DNA from: Bacillus sp. OK048
GTDB lineage: Bacteria > Bacillota > Bacilli > Bacillales > Cytobacillaceae
Direction of reading: 5' to 3'
Assembly: GCF_900103525.1 (NCBI RefSeq)
Contig: NZ_FNHN01000005.1
Coordinates: 1 to 64,000 of the forward strand
Length of the DNA: 64,000 nucleotides
Below the pieces are notes generated by a model. It had not been told where the DNA came from, did not search any database, and saw only the letters and a program-made list of their open reading frames with translations. Shown in pieces: positions 32,745 to 41,324 of this stretch (positions are counted from its first letter, which is position 1; every line of letters starts with the position of its first letter). The position numbers were made by a program, and so were the translations under genes.

Positions 32745-33735
32745 CTTGTCCAGCCTCCTTTTTTCCATTATCTTTTTCGATTAACATAGGGTAAATATAG
32801 TTAATCAAGTTTTTATAATGCCATTTGGTATCTATTTCTGTCCAAACTAAATCAATTAACTTTGAATAGCCAATGCTAAAAGTCCTTGCGACGTCCAATA
32901 GAGTGTATTCGTAATTAAAATATGGATTTTTATTATGCCTATATTCTTCAAGCATTTTTTCATAGATATCGATGGAAATTTTGGAAATTCCAATAAGTTC
33001 CCCATCAATTTTATTGAATTGATGCCGGTCCTTTGACATTTTAAAGATATAACCATCTCTAATTTCAACAAATACTTCGTCTTCTGATCCGCTTTCATTC
33101 GTGATTAACAAACAATTTCGGTTTTTGTTTTTTACTAACTCTAGTAGTGCTTTTCTTTCAAAAACAATATCACTTTCGAGTAGTAGAAAGTCATCTTCGA
33201 TGTAATTCTGTGCTAAAGCCAAAGAAGCCATAGTACCTGTCCAGCGGTAGTCCTCATTTTTCACTAAAGTCAGTCGAGAATATTTTTTTGTTAAATTCTC
33301 ATAATAGTGACTTTCATATCCAGTAATAATGATGATGTCCTTAATACCGCATTCATGCAGTAACTTAATTGTTCTTTCGACAATGGTCCCTTGTCCAAGT
33401 TTTAAAAAACCAATGGGCTGTTTAAAACCCGTACGTTCACCGGCCGCTAAAATTACGGCTTGCGTAATCTTAGTAAGTTTTTTTGTTGGGAAGACAATCT
33501 TCCTATTAAGGCTGCCTTTAATATAGTCCTCTAAAATTACGACCCCTTTTTCACTAACTACATATTGTTGGGAATTCGATAATTTTTTAATTGTGAGATA
33601 ACCTTTATTAACAAGCTGTTTAATTATTGAATTCACAGTACCAACAGAAACTTCTACCTTCGTGGCAACCTCACGTTGGCTGAGGGTACAGTCTTTATTT
33701 AGAATTTCTAAAATCCTAAACTCTTTTTCAATCAA
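32731..33735 (-). CDS. winged-helix regulator fused to a nucleotidyltransferase domain
   Basis: A 334-residue protein. Residues 1-75 form a winged-helix domain (EFRILEILNKDCTLSQREVA then TVNSIIKQLVNKGYL). The remaining ~240 residues are a nucleotidyltransferase fold closely related to the fusion protein next door (shared LAAGER, WTGTM-SLALA, NESGS-DE, HQFNKIDGE). It also lacks the canonical GxGTR/PKxL. The fused sensor-like domain suggests that it represses its own operon in response to a nucleotide or amino-alcohol ligand; a perfect inverted repeat lies at the promoter. TTG start at 33735 with AAAGGTG eight bases upstream. First gene of the leftward lic-like operon. Confidence 0.75.
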   Translation of the reverse strand: MIEKEFRILEILNKDCTLSQREVATKVEVSVGTVNSIIKQLVNKGYLTIKKLSNSQQYVVSEKGVVILEDYIKGSLNRKIVFPTKKLTKITQAVILAAGERTGFKQPIGFLKLGQGTIVERTIKLLHECGIKDIIIITGYESHYYENLTKKYSRLTLVKNEDYRWTGTMASLALAQNYIEDDFLLLESDIVFERKALLELVKNKNRNCLLITNESGSEDEVFVEIRDGYIFKMSKDRHQFNKIDGELIGISKISIDIYEKMLEEYRHNKNPYFNYEYTLLDVARTFSIGYSKLIDLVWTEIDTKWHYKNLINYIYPMLIEKDNGKKEAGQVDTN

Positions 33736-33783
33736 ACAATCAACACCTTTAGCATAGAGATAGACTTATTTTTAAATTTCACC

Positions 33784-33798
33784 GTTCAAGTTTTGAAC
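33784..33798. promoter_or_regulatory. candidate operator (inverted repeat) of the lic-like operon
   Basis: GTTCAA-GTT-TTGAAC is a perfect 6-bp inverted repeat just downstream of the -10 box of the leftward promoter. It is well placed for autorepression by the winged-helix protein. Confidence 0.55.
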
Positions 33799-33806
33799 AC
33801 ATAGAA

Positions 33807-33834
33807 ATTGTATAATATTGAGAGAATTTGTCAA
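33807..33834 (-). promoter_or_regulatory. sigma-A promoter of the lic-like operon
   Basis: On the minus strand TTGACA (plus 33829-33834), a 16-base spacer and TACAAT (plus 33807-33812). The -35 is perfect and the start site should fall near the inverted repeat at 33784-33798. Confidence 0.8.
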
Positions 33835-33994
33835 GATTTTTCAGATGGATTTTTACTAATAGTACAAACTTTTATCCTACCATTTTCCGCTTTCTAGGAA
33901 AAATATTAGTATTCAAGCCTTATTTTTTACTGTTATTTCCCTGTTATTAAGAAAAGTAAGGTTGGAGAATATAGAAATTATGTCGAAATTTAGA

Positions 33995-34023
33995 TTGTTT
34001 ACGAGAATATTGTTTGATATTAT
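33995..34023 (+). promoter_or_regulatory. candidate sigma-A promoter of the glucosaminidase gene
   Basis: TTGTTT (33995-34000), 17 bases, TATTAT (34018-34023), about 30-45 bases before the start region. Modest consensus match. The rest of the 33736-34049 gap shows only the lic-like promoter and operator. Confidence 0.45.
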
Positions 34024-34049
34024 TTATTTGAGGTTAATAAATTTCTAGA

Positions 34050-36620
34050 TTGGTAGGAGAGGTGGATATTATAAAAATACGAGTAACCAAATATTTACTG
34101 ATTGCTTCCTTTTTTACACTTTTTACACTTTTTATACTATTTAATAGTAATATGGTAATTGCTAATGCGGAGTCTATTCTACCTAAAGGCTACATTGATA
34201 CCCCTGCAAACGGTTCAATTGTAACAGGAGAAATTCCTGTAAATGGTTGGTTTCTAGATGCCAATGGTGTATCAAAGTTAGAAATATTGGTGGATGGTAA
34301 AAGCATGGGAGAAGCACAGTATAGTGTGTCACGTCCTGATGTGTTTAAGGCATTTCCAGAATATCAAAATGCAAATTCTGGATATCAATTCACCTTAAAT
34401 GTGAAGAATTTAACCAATGGAAACCATAAACTAACTGTTAGAGAAACAGGGCTAAACGGAGCTGTGAATGAACTTGACAGCACAGTGATCAATGTTCAAA
34501 ACCTTCAAGCAAAAGGCTATATGGATACCCCCGCGAACGGTTCAGTTCTAAAAGGAGAAATTCATGTAAATGGCTGGTTTTTAGATGGTAGTGGTGTCTC
34601 AAAGATAGAAATATTGGTAGATGGAAAAAAAGTAGGAGAAGCGCAGTATGGTAATTACCGATACGATGTAGGTAAAGCTTTTCCGGAATACAAAAATGCA
34701 AATGCAGGATACCAATTTACGTTAAATGCAAGAAGTTTAGCCAACGGTCAGCATAGATTAACGGTCAGAGAGATTGGAAATAATGGTAATACCACTGAAC
34801 TTGAAAGTTTACTGGTAAATGTCCAAAACGAACCTGTAAGAGGATCGATTGATACACCTAGTAACGGTTCAGTAGTTAAAGGTGAAATTCCAGTCAATGG
34901 CTGGTTTTTAGATGCCAATGGCGTATCAAAGGTAGAAGTAATGGTGGATGGCAAAAGTATGGGAGAAGCGCAGTATGGCATATCTCGTCCAGATGTTTTC
35001 AAAGCGTATCCTGATTACAAAAATGAAAACGCAGGATACCAATTTACGTTAAATACAGGAAGTTTAACCAATGGACAGCACAGACTTACGGTTAGAGAAA
35101 TTGGAAATAATGGAATTACGAATGAACTTGAAAGCCAGCTGATAACTGTTCAAAATGAACCTGTAAGAGGATCAATTGACACACCTAGTAATGGTGCTGC
35201 AGTAAAAGGAGAAATTCCAGTCAATGGCTGGTTTTTAGACATCAGTGGTGTTTCAAAGATTGAGATATTGGTAGATGGGAATATCATGGGAGAAGCGCAG
35301 TATGGTATTTCTCGCCCAGATGTTTTCAAAGCATATCCTCAATATAAAAATTCTAATGCAGGATATCAATTTAGCTTAAATACGAAATCTCTGACCAATG
35401 GGCAGCACAGCTTAACTGTTAGGGAAACAGGGAAAAACGGTATGACTAAAGAGCTTGATCGCTTAACGGTGGATGTTCAAAACATACCAACAGTTGGTTA
35501 TATTGATTCTCCATTGAGCGGAATTCAATCTAATGGGGAGATTACTGTAAGCGGTTGGTATTTAGATGTTAGCGGTGTTTCCAAGATTGAGGTATTTGTG
35601 GATGGAATGTATGTGGGGCAGGCGCAGTATGGTCTTTCTCGTCCTGACGTCCAACAGGTCTTTCCTGAATTCGGAAATGGAAACTCGGGCTATCGATTTA
35701 CGCTTAACACCGCACAGTACTCTCAAGGAGAACATACTGTAACGGTAAAGGAAACGGGAAATAATGGATCAACTTCTTCGTTAACTACAAGCTTTTTTAA
35801 TGGAAATCCTTATCTGTATGTTGATTTGAGAAAGCCATCTAATATAACTGCAAATGACATCATTAATTTCTTTAATGTGAAACGTCCTGATAGTCCTTTA
35901 AAGAACTATGCACAAAGTTTTATTGATGCTCAGAGTAAGTATGGTGTAAATGCTCAATATCTTGTTGCACATGCGATTTGGGAAACTGGTTGGGATGGAT
36001 CTAATTTAAGGAATTTTAAATTTAACCTCTATGGTTATGGTGCTTATGATCCTTGTCCGTTTACATGCGGATATTACTTCCCTACAGGCGGGGACAGTAT
36101 TAATTTTGTATCCTATACAGTTCGCAAAGATTATTTAACTGAGTCTGGAGCATATTATAACGGAGCCAATTTGGTTGGAATGAATGTAAGATATGCCACA
36201 GATCAAAATTGGAAAAATGGTATTGCGAATTTAATGCAATCCATTAAGCCATTTGATGCAGGATACTATAATCAAAGAGGACCACTTCCAGTATCACCTG
36301 TGATAGCTCCTTCATTTGGTCGAAATATCCCTGCTGGCCAACCGTACCCAACGGATGTTATCATTAACTACCCAGCGGGTAAGACAGCTACCGTTACAAC
36401 AAATGGTTTATCTTTTAGATCTATACCTTATACCTTACAATCAACGTTTATCTCTAGTTTAAGCTTTGGTACGAATATCGAGGTACTTGGATACAATACA
36501 GATGTTCGTTATGTACCTGGAGATATCAGCAAATATCCATATGATCAGCGTTGGTATCGAGTTAAGGTTAATGGTCAAGAAGGATGGGTATATGGTGGAG
36601 GAATTACCTTTAATAACTAA
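34050..36620 (+). CDS. exported N-acetylglucosaminidase with five surface repeats
   Basis: An approximately 856-residue wall hydrolase. A signal peptide (about 10-41, ending VIANA) is followed by five 109-residue repeats (47-591) that each open G(Y/S)xD(T/S)P, pass through NGWFLD and VDG, and end with TVRE. A glucosaminidase domain (about 615-760) has the catalytic Glu in AIWETGW (near 645) and NLYGYGA. An SH3-like wall-binding domain (about 775-856, ending GQEGWVYGG) closes it. It should cleave GlcNAc linkages in peptidoglycan. The start is unclear: TTG at 34050 has no site upstream, GTG at 34062 touches AGGAGAG, and ATT or ATA at 34068-34073 has the best spacing. Followed by a terminator. 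Confidence 0.88.
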   Translation: MVGEVDIIKIRVTKYLLIASFFTLFTLFILFNSNMVIANAESILPKGYIDTPANGSIVTGEIPVNGWFLDANGVSKLEILVDGKSMGEAQYSVSRPDVFKAFPEYQNANSGYQFTLNVKNLTNGNHKLTVRETGLNGAVNELDSTVINVQNLQAKGYMDTPANGSVLKGEIHVNGWFLDGSGVSKIEILVDGKKVGEAQYGNYRYDVGKAFPEYKNANAGYQFTLNARSLANGQHRLTVREIGNNGNTTELESLLVNVQNEPVRGSIDTPSNGSVVKGEIPVNGWFLDANGVSKVEVMVDGKSMGEAQYGISRPDVFKAYPDYKNENAGYQFTLNTGSLTNGQHRLTVREIGNNGITNELESQLITVQNEPVRGSIDTPSNGAAVKGEIPVNGWFLDISGVSKIEILVDGNIMGEAQYGISRPDVFKAYPQYKNSNAGYQFSLNTKSLTNGQHSLTVRETGKNGMTKELDRLTVDVQNIPTVGYIDSPLSGIQSNGEITVSGWYLDVSGVSKIEVFVDGMYVGQAQYGLSRPDVQQVFPEFGNGNSGYRFTLNTAQYSQGEHTVTVKETGNNGSTSSLTTSFFNGNPYLYVDLRKPSNITANDIINFFNVKRPDSPLKNYAQSFIDAQSKYGVNAQYLVAHAIWETGWDGSNLRNFKFNLYGYGAYDPCPFTCGYYFPTGGDSINFVSYTVRKDYLTESGAYYNGANLVGMNVRYATDQNWKNGIANLMQSIKPFDAGYYNQRGPLPVSPVIAPSFGRNIPAGQPYPTDVIINYPAGKTATVTTNGLSFRSIPYTLQSTFISSLSFGTNIEVLGYNTDVRYVPGDISKYPYDQRWYRVKVNGQEGWVYGGGITFNN
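34188..35822 (+). repeat. five tandem 327-bp coding repeats
   Basis: Each unit encodes 109 residues with WFLD, ILVDG, GEAQYG, RPDV, AGYQFTLN and LTVRE at fixed positions. Units 3 and 4 are the most alike, suggesting recent duplication. Confidence 0.92.
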
Positions 36621-36653
36621 AGCTGATTCTTTCTAAACGATAGAAATTAAAAC

Positions 36654-36687
36654 AAGGGATAGCTCAACAAAATGAGCTATCCCTTTT
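36654..36687 (+). terminator. terminator of the glucosaminidase gene
   Basis: AAGGGATAGCTCA and TGAGCTATCCCTT form a perfect stem with an ACAAAA loop, followed by T residues. Confidence 0.92.
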
Positions 36688-36791
36688 TAAGTTATTGTAA
36701 TTTCTATCTGTTTTTAATAGTAGAAGAATAGTATTATAAAAGAATATCTTATTAAAAATAAGATTAACAGCCTAGTAAGAAAGGAGAAAAA

Positions 36792-39434
36792 ATGAAATAC
36801 TATAAAAATATTTTTGCGATTTTATTGTTTGGAATTTCGTTGCTATTGTATATTCAAATTCCACAATATGCATCGGCACAAACAACTGAAATGGCTAAAG
36901 GATATTTGGACAATCCGGTTTCTGGCGCAACACTTATCGGGACCAAAGAGGTGTCTGGTTGGTTTTTAGATGGGAGTGGAGTAGCAAGTATTGAAGTGCT
37001 TGTGGACGGTACCGTGGTAGGTCAGGCAACGTATGGCGACGCAAGAACTGATGTCCAAAGTGCTTTTCCGGAATTTAACAATGGGAATGCAGGCTTTCAT
37101 TATGCTCTTGACACAACGAAATTTAGTGATGGCCAACATACACTTTCAATCAGAGAAACGGGAATGAATGGTCGTGTCACGACATTACCTGGAAGTACGA
37201 TAACAATCTCAAATGCAAACACCAAAGGATATGTGGACAATCCGGTCTCTGGCGCAACACTTATCGGGACAAAAATGGTGTCAGGCTGGTTTCTTGATGG
37301 AAGTGGAGTAGCAAGGATAGAAGTATTGTTGGACAACAAAGTGGTAGGCCAGGCAACTTATGGTGACGCAAGACCGGATGTTCGAAATGCTTATCCGGAA
37401 TTTAACAATGGGAATGCAGGTTTTCATTTTGCACTCGACACAACGAAATTTAGTGATGGCCAGTACACGGTTTCGATTAGAGAAACGTCAACAAACGGCC
37501 GGATCACAACACTACCTGGTAGTACAATAAATATTTCCAATGACATCACCAGGGGTTATCTTGACAATCCGGTTTCTGGCACTACACTTATCGGGACAAA
37601 AATGGTGTCAGGCTGGTTTCTTGATGGAAGCGTAGTAGCAGAGATAGAAGTATTAGTGGACAATAAAGTGGTAGGCCAGGCAACTTATGGTGACGCAAGA
37701 CCAGATGTTCGAAATGCTTATCCGGAATTTAACAATGGGAATGCAGGCTTTCATTTTGCACTCGACACAACCCAATTTAATGATGGCCAGCATACGGTTT
37801 CAATTAGAGAAACGTCAAAAAATGGCCGGATCACGACAATACCAGCTAGTACAGTAACTATTACCAATGACATCACTAGAGGATATATTGACAATCCGGT
37901 TCCTGACGCAACCCTAATCGGGACCAAAACGGTGTCTGGTTGGTTCTTAGATGGAATTGGAGTAGCGAAGATAGAAGTATTGGTGGACGGTTCCTTGGTG
38001 GGTGAGGCCACCTATGGGAATGAGAGAACGGATGTTCATAAAGCTTTTCCAGAATTCAACAATGGGAATGCGGGCTTTCATTATGAGCTAGACACAACGA
38101 AATTTAGTGATGGTCAGCATACGGTTACCATCCGAGAAACTGCAGCAAACGGCCGTGTCACGACATTGCCTGCTGTTTCTGTATCTTTTGCCAATGTCAA
38201 AGCCTATGTAGACAATCCGATTGTTGGCGCAACACTTACTGGGACGAAAAATATCTCAGGTTGGTTTTTGGATGCAAGCGGAGTAGCAAAGATCGAAGTA
38301 TTGATGGATGGTACCTTGGTAGGTGAAGCAACTTATGGGGCAGCAAGGACAGATGTCGAACAGGCTTTTCCAGACTTTAATAATGGAAATGCAGGCTTTC
38401 ATTATGCACTTGACACAACCCAATTTCAAGATGGCCAACATACGGTTACCATCCGGGAAACTGCAACAAATGGTCGTGTCACGACATTACCTGAAATTCC
38501 AGTAACAGTCGCCAATGTCAAAGGATATATGGACAATCCTATACCAGGCACTATCCTTAGAGGAACAAAAACGATCTCAGGCTGGTTTTTGGATACAAGC
38601 GGAGTAACGAAGATAGAAGTATTAGTGGATGGATCGGTTGTAGGCGAGGCAACATATGGCGCCTCGAGATCGGATGTTCAACATGCTTTTCCTGACTTCA
38701 ATAATGGAAATGCAGGCTTTCATTATGAGCTCGACACAACCCAATTTCCAGATGGCCAGCACACAATTACCATCCGGGCAACAGGTACGAATGGTCGTGT
38801 TACGACATTGCCTGTTAGTCATGTAAAGTTCCGACAATCGTTGAAAGTGTTTTTAGACCCTGGACACGGCGGAAGTGACCCTGGTGCAATTTGGGGAAGT
38901 TATCATGAAGCTGACTTGAATTTGGCTGTTGCTAAAAAAGTACAAGCATTATTACTAAATCAAGGCTATGAAGTTTATATGTCTCGACAGAGTGATACAT
39001 ACTTAGGATTAATAGACCGCCCTCAAATGGCGAATAATTTAGCCACAGATATTTATGTTAGTATTCACACAAACTCAACTGGATTAGGCGCAGCAACTGC
39101 TTCTGGTATTGAGTCTTACTACTATAAATATTACCCAAATTATCCTTCTAAAATTAATGAGGCTATGCATAATAATCCTGAAAGAGTCCTAAAAAGTGTA
39201 GTACTAACAAACATGATTCAAGAAAATATGGTTAGTTACACAGGTGCAAATAATCGTGGAACGGATGGAGAAACATTTGCAGTTATTCGTGAAGCTGCGA
39301 TGCCAGCAACTTTATTAGAAATGGGTTTTATTAATAACGCAAATGAACGTCAAAAACTCTTTACAGATTCCTATCAAAACCAGTTGGCACAAGCAATTGC
39401 AGACGGAATTCATGAGTACTTTAGAATTTATTAA
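36792..39434 (+). CDS. exported N-acetylmuramoyl-L-alanine amidase with six surface repeats
   Basis: An 880-residue wall hydrolase. The signal peptide (about 1-29, ending ASAQ) is followed by six repeats of about 109 residues (37-683) of the same type as in the neighbouring glucosaminidase, and an Amidase_3 domain (684-880). Zinc ligands are visible as DPGHGG (H692), HEADLN (E706) and SIHTN (H759); the catalytic Glu is in LLEMGF (E843). It cuts the bond between muramic acid and stem peptide. The ATG follows AAAGGAG by five bases. The two hydrolases are separate transcripts (a terminator lies between) but an evident pair, sharing a wall- or polymer-binding module. Confidence 0.92.
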   Translation: MKYYKNIFAILLFGISLLLYIQIPQYASAQTTEMAKGYLDNPVSGATLIGTKEVSGWFLDGSGVASIEVLVDGTVVGQATYGDARTDVQSAFPEFNNGNAGFHYALDTTKFSDGQHTLSIRETGMNGRVTTLPGSTITISNANTKGYVDNPVSGATLIGTKMVSGWFLDGSGVARIEVLLDNKVVGQATYGDARPDVRNAYPEFNNGNAGFHFALDTTKFSDGQYTVSIRETSTNGRITTLPGSTINISNDITRGYLDNPVSGTTLIGTKMVSGWFLDGSVVAEIEVLVDNKVVGQATYGDARPDVRNAYPEFNNGNAGFHFALDTTQFNDGQHTVSIRETSKNGRITTIPASTVTITNDITRGYIDNPVPDATLIGTKTVSGWFLDGIGVAKIEVLVDGSLVGEATYGNERTDVHKAFPEFNNGNAGFHYELDTTKFSDGQHTVTIRETAANGRVTTLPAVSVSFANVKAYVDNPIVGATLTGTKNISGWFLDASGVAKIEVLMDGTLVGEATYGAARTDVEQAFPDFNNGNAGFHYALDTTQFQDGQHTVTIRETATNGRVTTLPEIPVTVANVKGYMDNPIPGTILRGTKTISGWFLDTSGVTKIEVLVDGSVVGEATYGASRSDVQHAFPDFNNGNAGFHYELDTTQFPDGQHTITIRATGTNGRVTTLPVSHVKFRQSLKVFLDPGHGGSDPGAIWGSYHEADLNLAVAKKVQALLLNQGYEVYMSRQSDTYLGLIDRPQMANNLATDIYVSIHTNSTGLGAATASGIESYYYKYYPNYPSKINEAMHNNPERVLKSVVLTNMIQENMVSYTGANNRGTDGETFAVIREAAMPATLLEMGFINNANERQKLFTDSYQNQLAQAIADGIHEYFRIY
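36900..38840 (+). repeat. six tandem ~327-bp coding repeats
   Basis: Units of 107-109 residues with SGWFLD, EVLVDG, ATYG, DV-AFPEFNNGNAGFHY and DGQHT at fixed positions. Units 2 and 3 are nearly identical over long DNA stretches. Confidence 0.92.
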
Positions 39435-39493
39435 TTGAATTTACTTAAATGAATTAATTTCGATAGTAGTAATCAAGAGTCGATTTCTAGTAC

Positions 39494-39544
39494 AAGACTG
39501 TTGACAAATCCGAAAAACCTGGATTTGTGAACAGTCTTTTTTTA
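39494..39544 (+). terminator. terminator of the amidase gene
   Basis: An 18-base arm beginning AAGACTGTTGACAAATCC pairs with GGATTTGTGAACAGTCTT with one mismatch, followed by eight T residues. Confidence 0.92.
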
Positions 39545-39642
39545 TGATTAAAGTAGTTACAGGGAAAAAGCGATTTTAGAGATCACCGCACAAGCCCAAA
39601 TGGAAATTTGTCGAATAAGGACCATTTGTGTAGAATTTAGGT

Positions 39643-39648
39643 TATAAT
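39643..39648 (+). promoter_or_regulatory. candidate -10 box for the aminosugar/glycosylation operon
   Basis: TATAAT 63 bases before the aminotransferase start; no good -35 was seen, so an activator or a weak promoter is possible. Confidence 0.35.
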
Positions 39649-39710
39649 ATTTCAGTATGACTTCGGATTATCCTATGTGTCAGTAATTGTCCAAAGGAAG
39701 GTACTTTAAC

Positions 39711-40805
39711 ATGAATATAAATTTTAATGTATTAGACCGCCAATATAAAAGATATCAAACAGAATATGAACAGAAAGTGCTGAAAGTCTTAAGAAAAGGC
39801 TGGTATGTTCTTGGTGAAGAGCTCGAGGCTTTTGAACAAGAATTTGCGAAGTATATTGGGACGAAGTTCTGTGTAGGACTGGCCAATGGACTTGATGCAT
39901 TAGTAATCGCATTCAGAGCACTGGGTATTGGAAATGGCGATGAGGTAATTGTTCAAGCCAATGCCTATATAGCTTGTGTTATGGGGATTACCATTAATGG
40001 GGCGACCCCTGTATTTGTGGAACCCGATGAGTACTACAATATTGATGCTTCAAAAATACAAGAGAAAATTACTGATAAGACAAAAGCAATATTAGTTGTT
40101 CACTTATATGGCCAAACCTCAAACATGGAAGAAATTAAAAGGATTGCAAACGATAATCATTTAAAAGTGGTTGAAGATTGCGCCCAATCCCACGGTTCAA
40201 TTTACAAAGACAAAAAATCAGGAGCATTTGGAGACGTTGCCTGCTTTAGCTTTTATCCAAGCAAGAATTTAGGCGCCTTCGGTGATGGTGGGGCAATTGT
40301 CACCAATGATGAAAATATAGCACAAAAAGTAAAGGTTTTACGCAACTATGGCAGCCAAAAGCGCTACCATAATGAAGTGGTTGGATATAATTCCCGCTTA
40401 GATGAGCTTCAAGCAGCCTTATTAAGGGTAAAACTTAGTCATTTAGATGAACTTAATCAAGAAAGGGTAGTCATTGCAAAGCGTTATTTTGAATTAATTA
40501 AAAACAAGGAAATCGTGCTGCCGAAAGTTAGGGAATATGTGTCATCAGTCTGGCATTTATTTGTTATCTATACGAAGGACCGGGAAAAACTGCAGAACTA
40601 TTTAAATCAGCTTAAAATTGGGACGGTAATTCACTACCCGATTCCGCCTCATCTATCAGAAGCTTATACATATCTAGGATTTAAAGAAGGAGATTTTCCA
40701 ATTACCGAAGACTATTCAAATAATATATTGAGTTTGCCACTATACAATGGAATGACGGAAGAGGAACAAAAATTTGTGATTAAGGCGCTTAACGAATATA
40801 AATAA
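39711..40805 (+). CDS. fdtB: dTDP-3-amino-3,6-dideoxyhexose transaminase (DegT family, FdtB/QdtB-like)
   Basis: A 364-residue PLP enzyme of the DegT/DnrJ/EryC1/StrS family. It should aminate dTDP-3-keto-6-deoxyhexose made by the adjacent ketoisomerase. Signatures: [18 protein letters not shown] substrate region, EDCAQSHG, and [15 protein letters not shown] with the PLP lysine. The similarity pattern plus the neighbouring 3,4-ketoisomerase points to FdtB or QdtB rather than a 4-aminotransferase. ATG at 39711 follows AAAGGAAGG by nine bases; an upstream TTG at 39687 lacks a site. First gene of an operon continuing to YfhO. Fucose- versus quinovose-type product cannot be told. Confidence 0.85.
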   Translation: MNINFNVLDRQYKRYQTEYEQKVLKVLRKGWYVLGEELEAFEQEFAKYIGTKFCVGLANGLDALVIAFRALGIGNGDEVIVQANAYIACVMGITINGATPVFVEPDEYYNIDASKIQEKITDKTKAILVVHLYGQTSNMEEIKRIANDNHLKVVEDCAQSHGSIYKDKKSGAFGDVACFSFYPSKNLGAFGDGGAIVTNDENIAQKVKVLRNYGSQKRYHNEVVGYNSRLDELQAALLRVKLSHLDELNQERVVIAKRYFELIKNKEIVLPKVREYVSSVWHLFVIYTKDREKLQNYLNQLKIGTVIHYPIPPHLSEAYTYLGFKEGDFPITEDYSNNILSLPLYNGMTEEEQKFVIKALNEYK

Positions 40806-40817
40806 GGATGAAAATGA

Positions 40818-41324
40818 ATGATAAAATTAAGAAAGCTTGAGTTAAAAGATGCCAAAGGAATGTTGGAATGGATGCATGACGAGGAATTAATGAAAAACTT
40901 TCGCTTTAATGGAACTCATATGAAACAGGACCAAGCAGAATCCTTCATTGTACATGCACAAAATGATGAAGTAAATAAACATTATGCTGTTGTTGCAGAT
41001 GATAACGAATATTTAGGAACGATAAGTTTAAAAAGTATCGATGCTGTTAGTAAAAATGGAGAATATTCTATTGCAATGCGCAAAAAGGCAATCGGTACTG
41101 GAGCAGCAATTGAAGCAACTAGGCAAATTCTTGAGGTCGCTTTTCATGAATTAGGTCTTGAAAAAGTCTATTTGAACGTTCTAGCTGAAAATAAAAGGGC
41201 CATCCGCTTTTATGAGAAGCTTGGATTCATTAAAGAGGGAGAGTTTAAAAAGCATGTTTATTCACATGGCAGGCTTAATGATTTATGGTGGTACGCAATT
41301 TTTAATGGAGGCTGTCGTGAATGA
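40818..41324 (+). CDS. GNAT-family sugar N-acetyltransferase
   Basis: A 168-residue GCN5-like acetyltransferase with the acetyl-CoA loop region AIGTGAAIEATRQIL and the C-terminal motif VLAENKRAIRFYEKLGF. In its place between the 3-aminotransferase and 3,4-ketoisomerase genes it most likely N-acetylates dTDP-3-amino-3,6-dideoxyhexose. FdtC and QdtC, the characterised enzymes for this step, are left-handed beta-helix hexapeptide proteins, so use of a GNAT fold here would be a non-orthologous replacement, as in PseH. Start ATG at 40818 behind AAGGATG; stop overlaps the next start (ATGA). Confidence 0.75.
   Translation: MIKLRKLELKDAKGMLEWMHDEELMKNFRFNGTHMKQDQAESFIVHAQNDEVNKHYAVVADDNEYLGTISLKSIDAVSKNGEYSIAMRKKAIGTGAAIEATRQILEVAFHELGLEKVYLNVLAENKRAIRFYEKLGFIKEGEFKKHVYSHGRLNDLWWYAIFNGGCRE

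Noticed and set aside
38256..38837. Cys-rich antisense frames over the amidase repeats
   Set aside because: Repeat-derived shadows of the amidase coding strand.
34188..38840. CRISPR array or mobile-element repeats
   Set aside because: The repeats are 327 bp, in frame, coding and without spacers.
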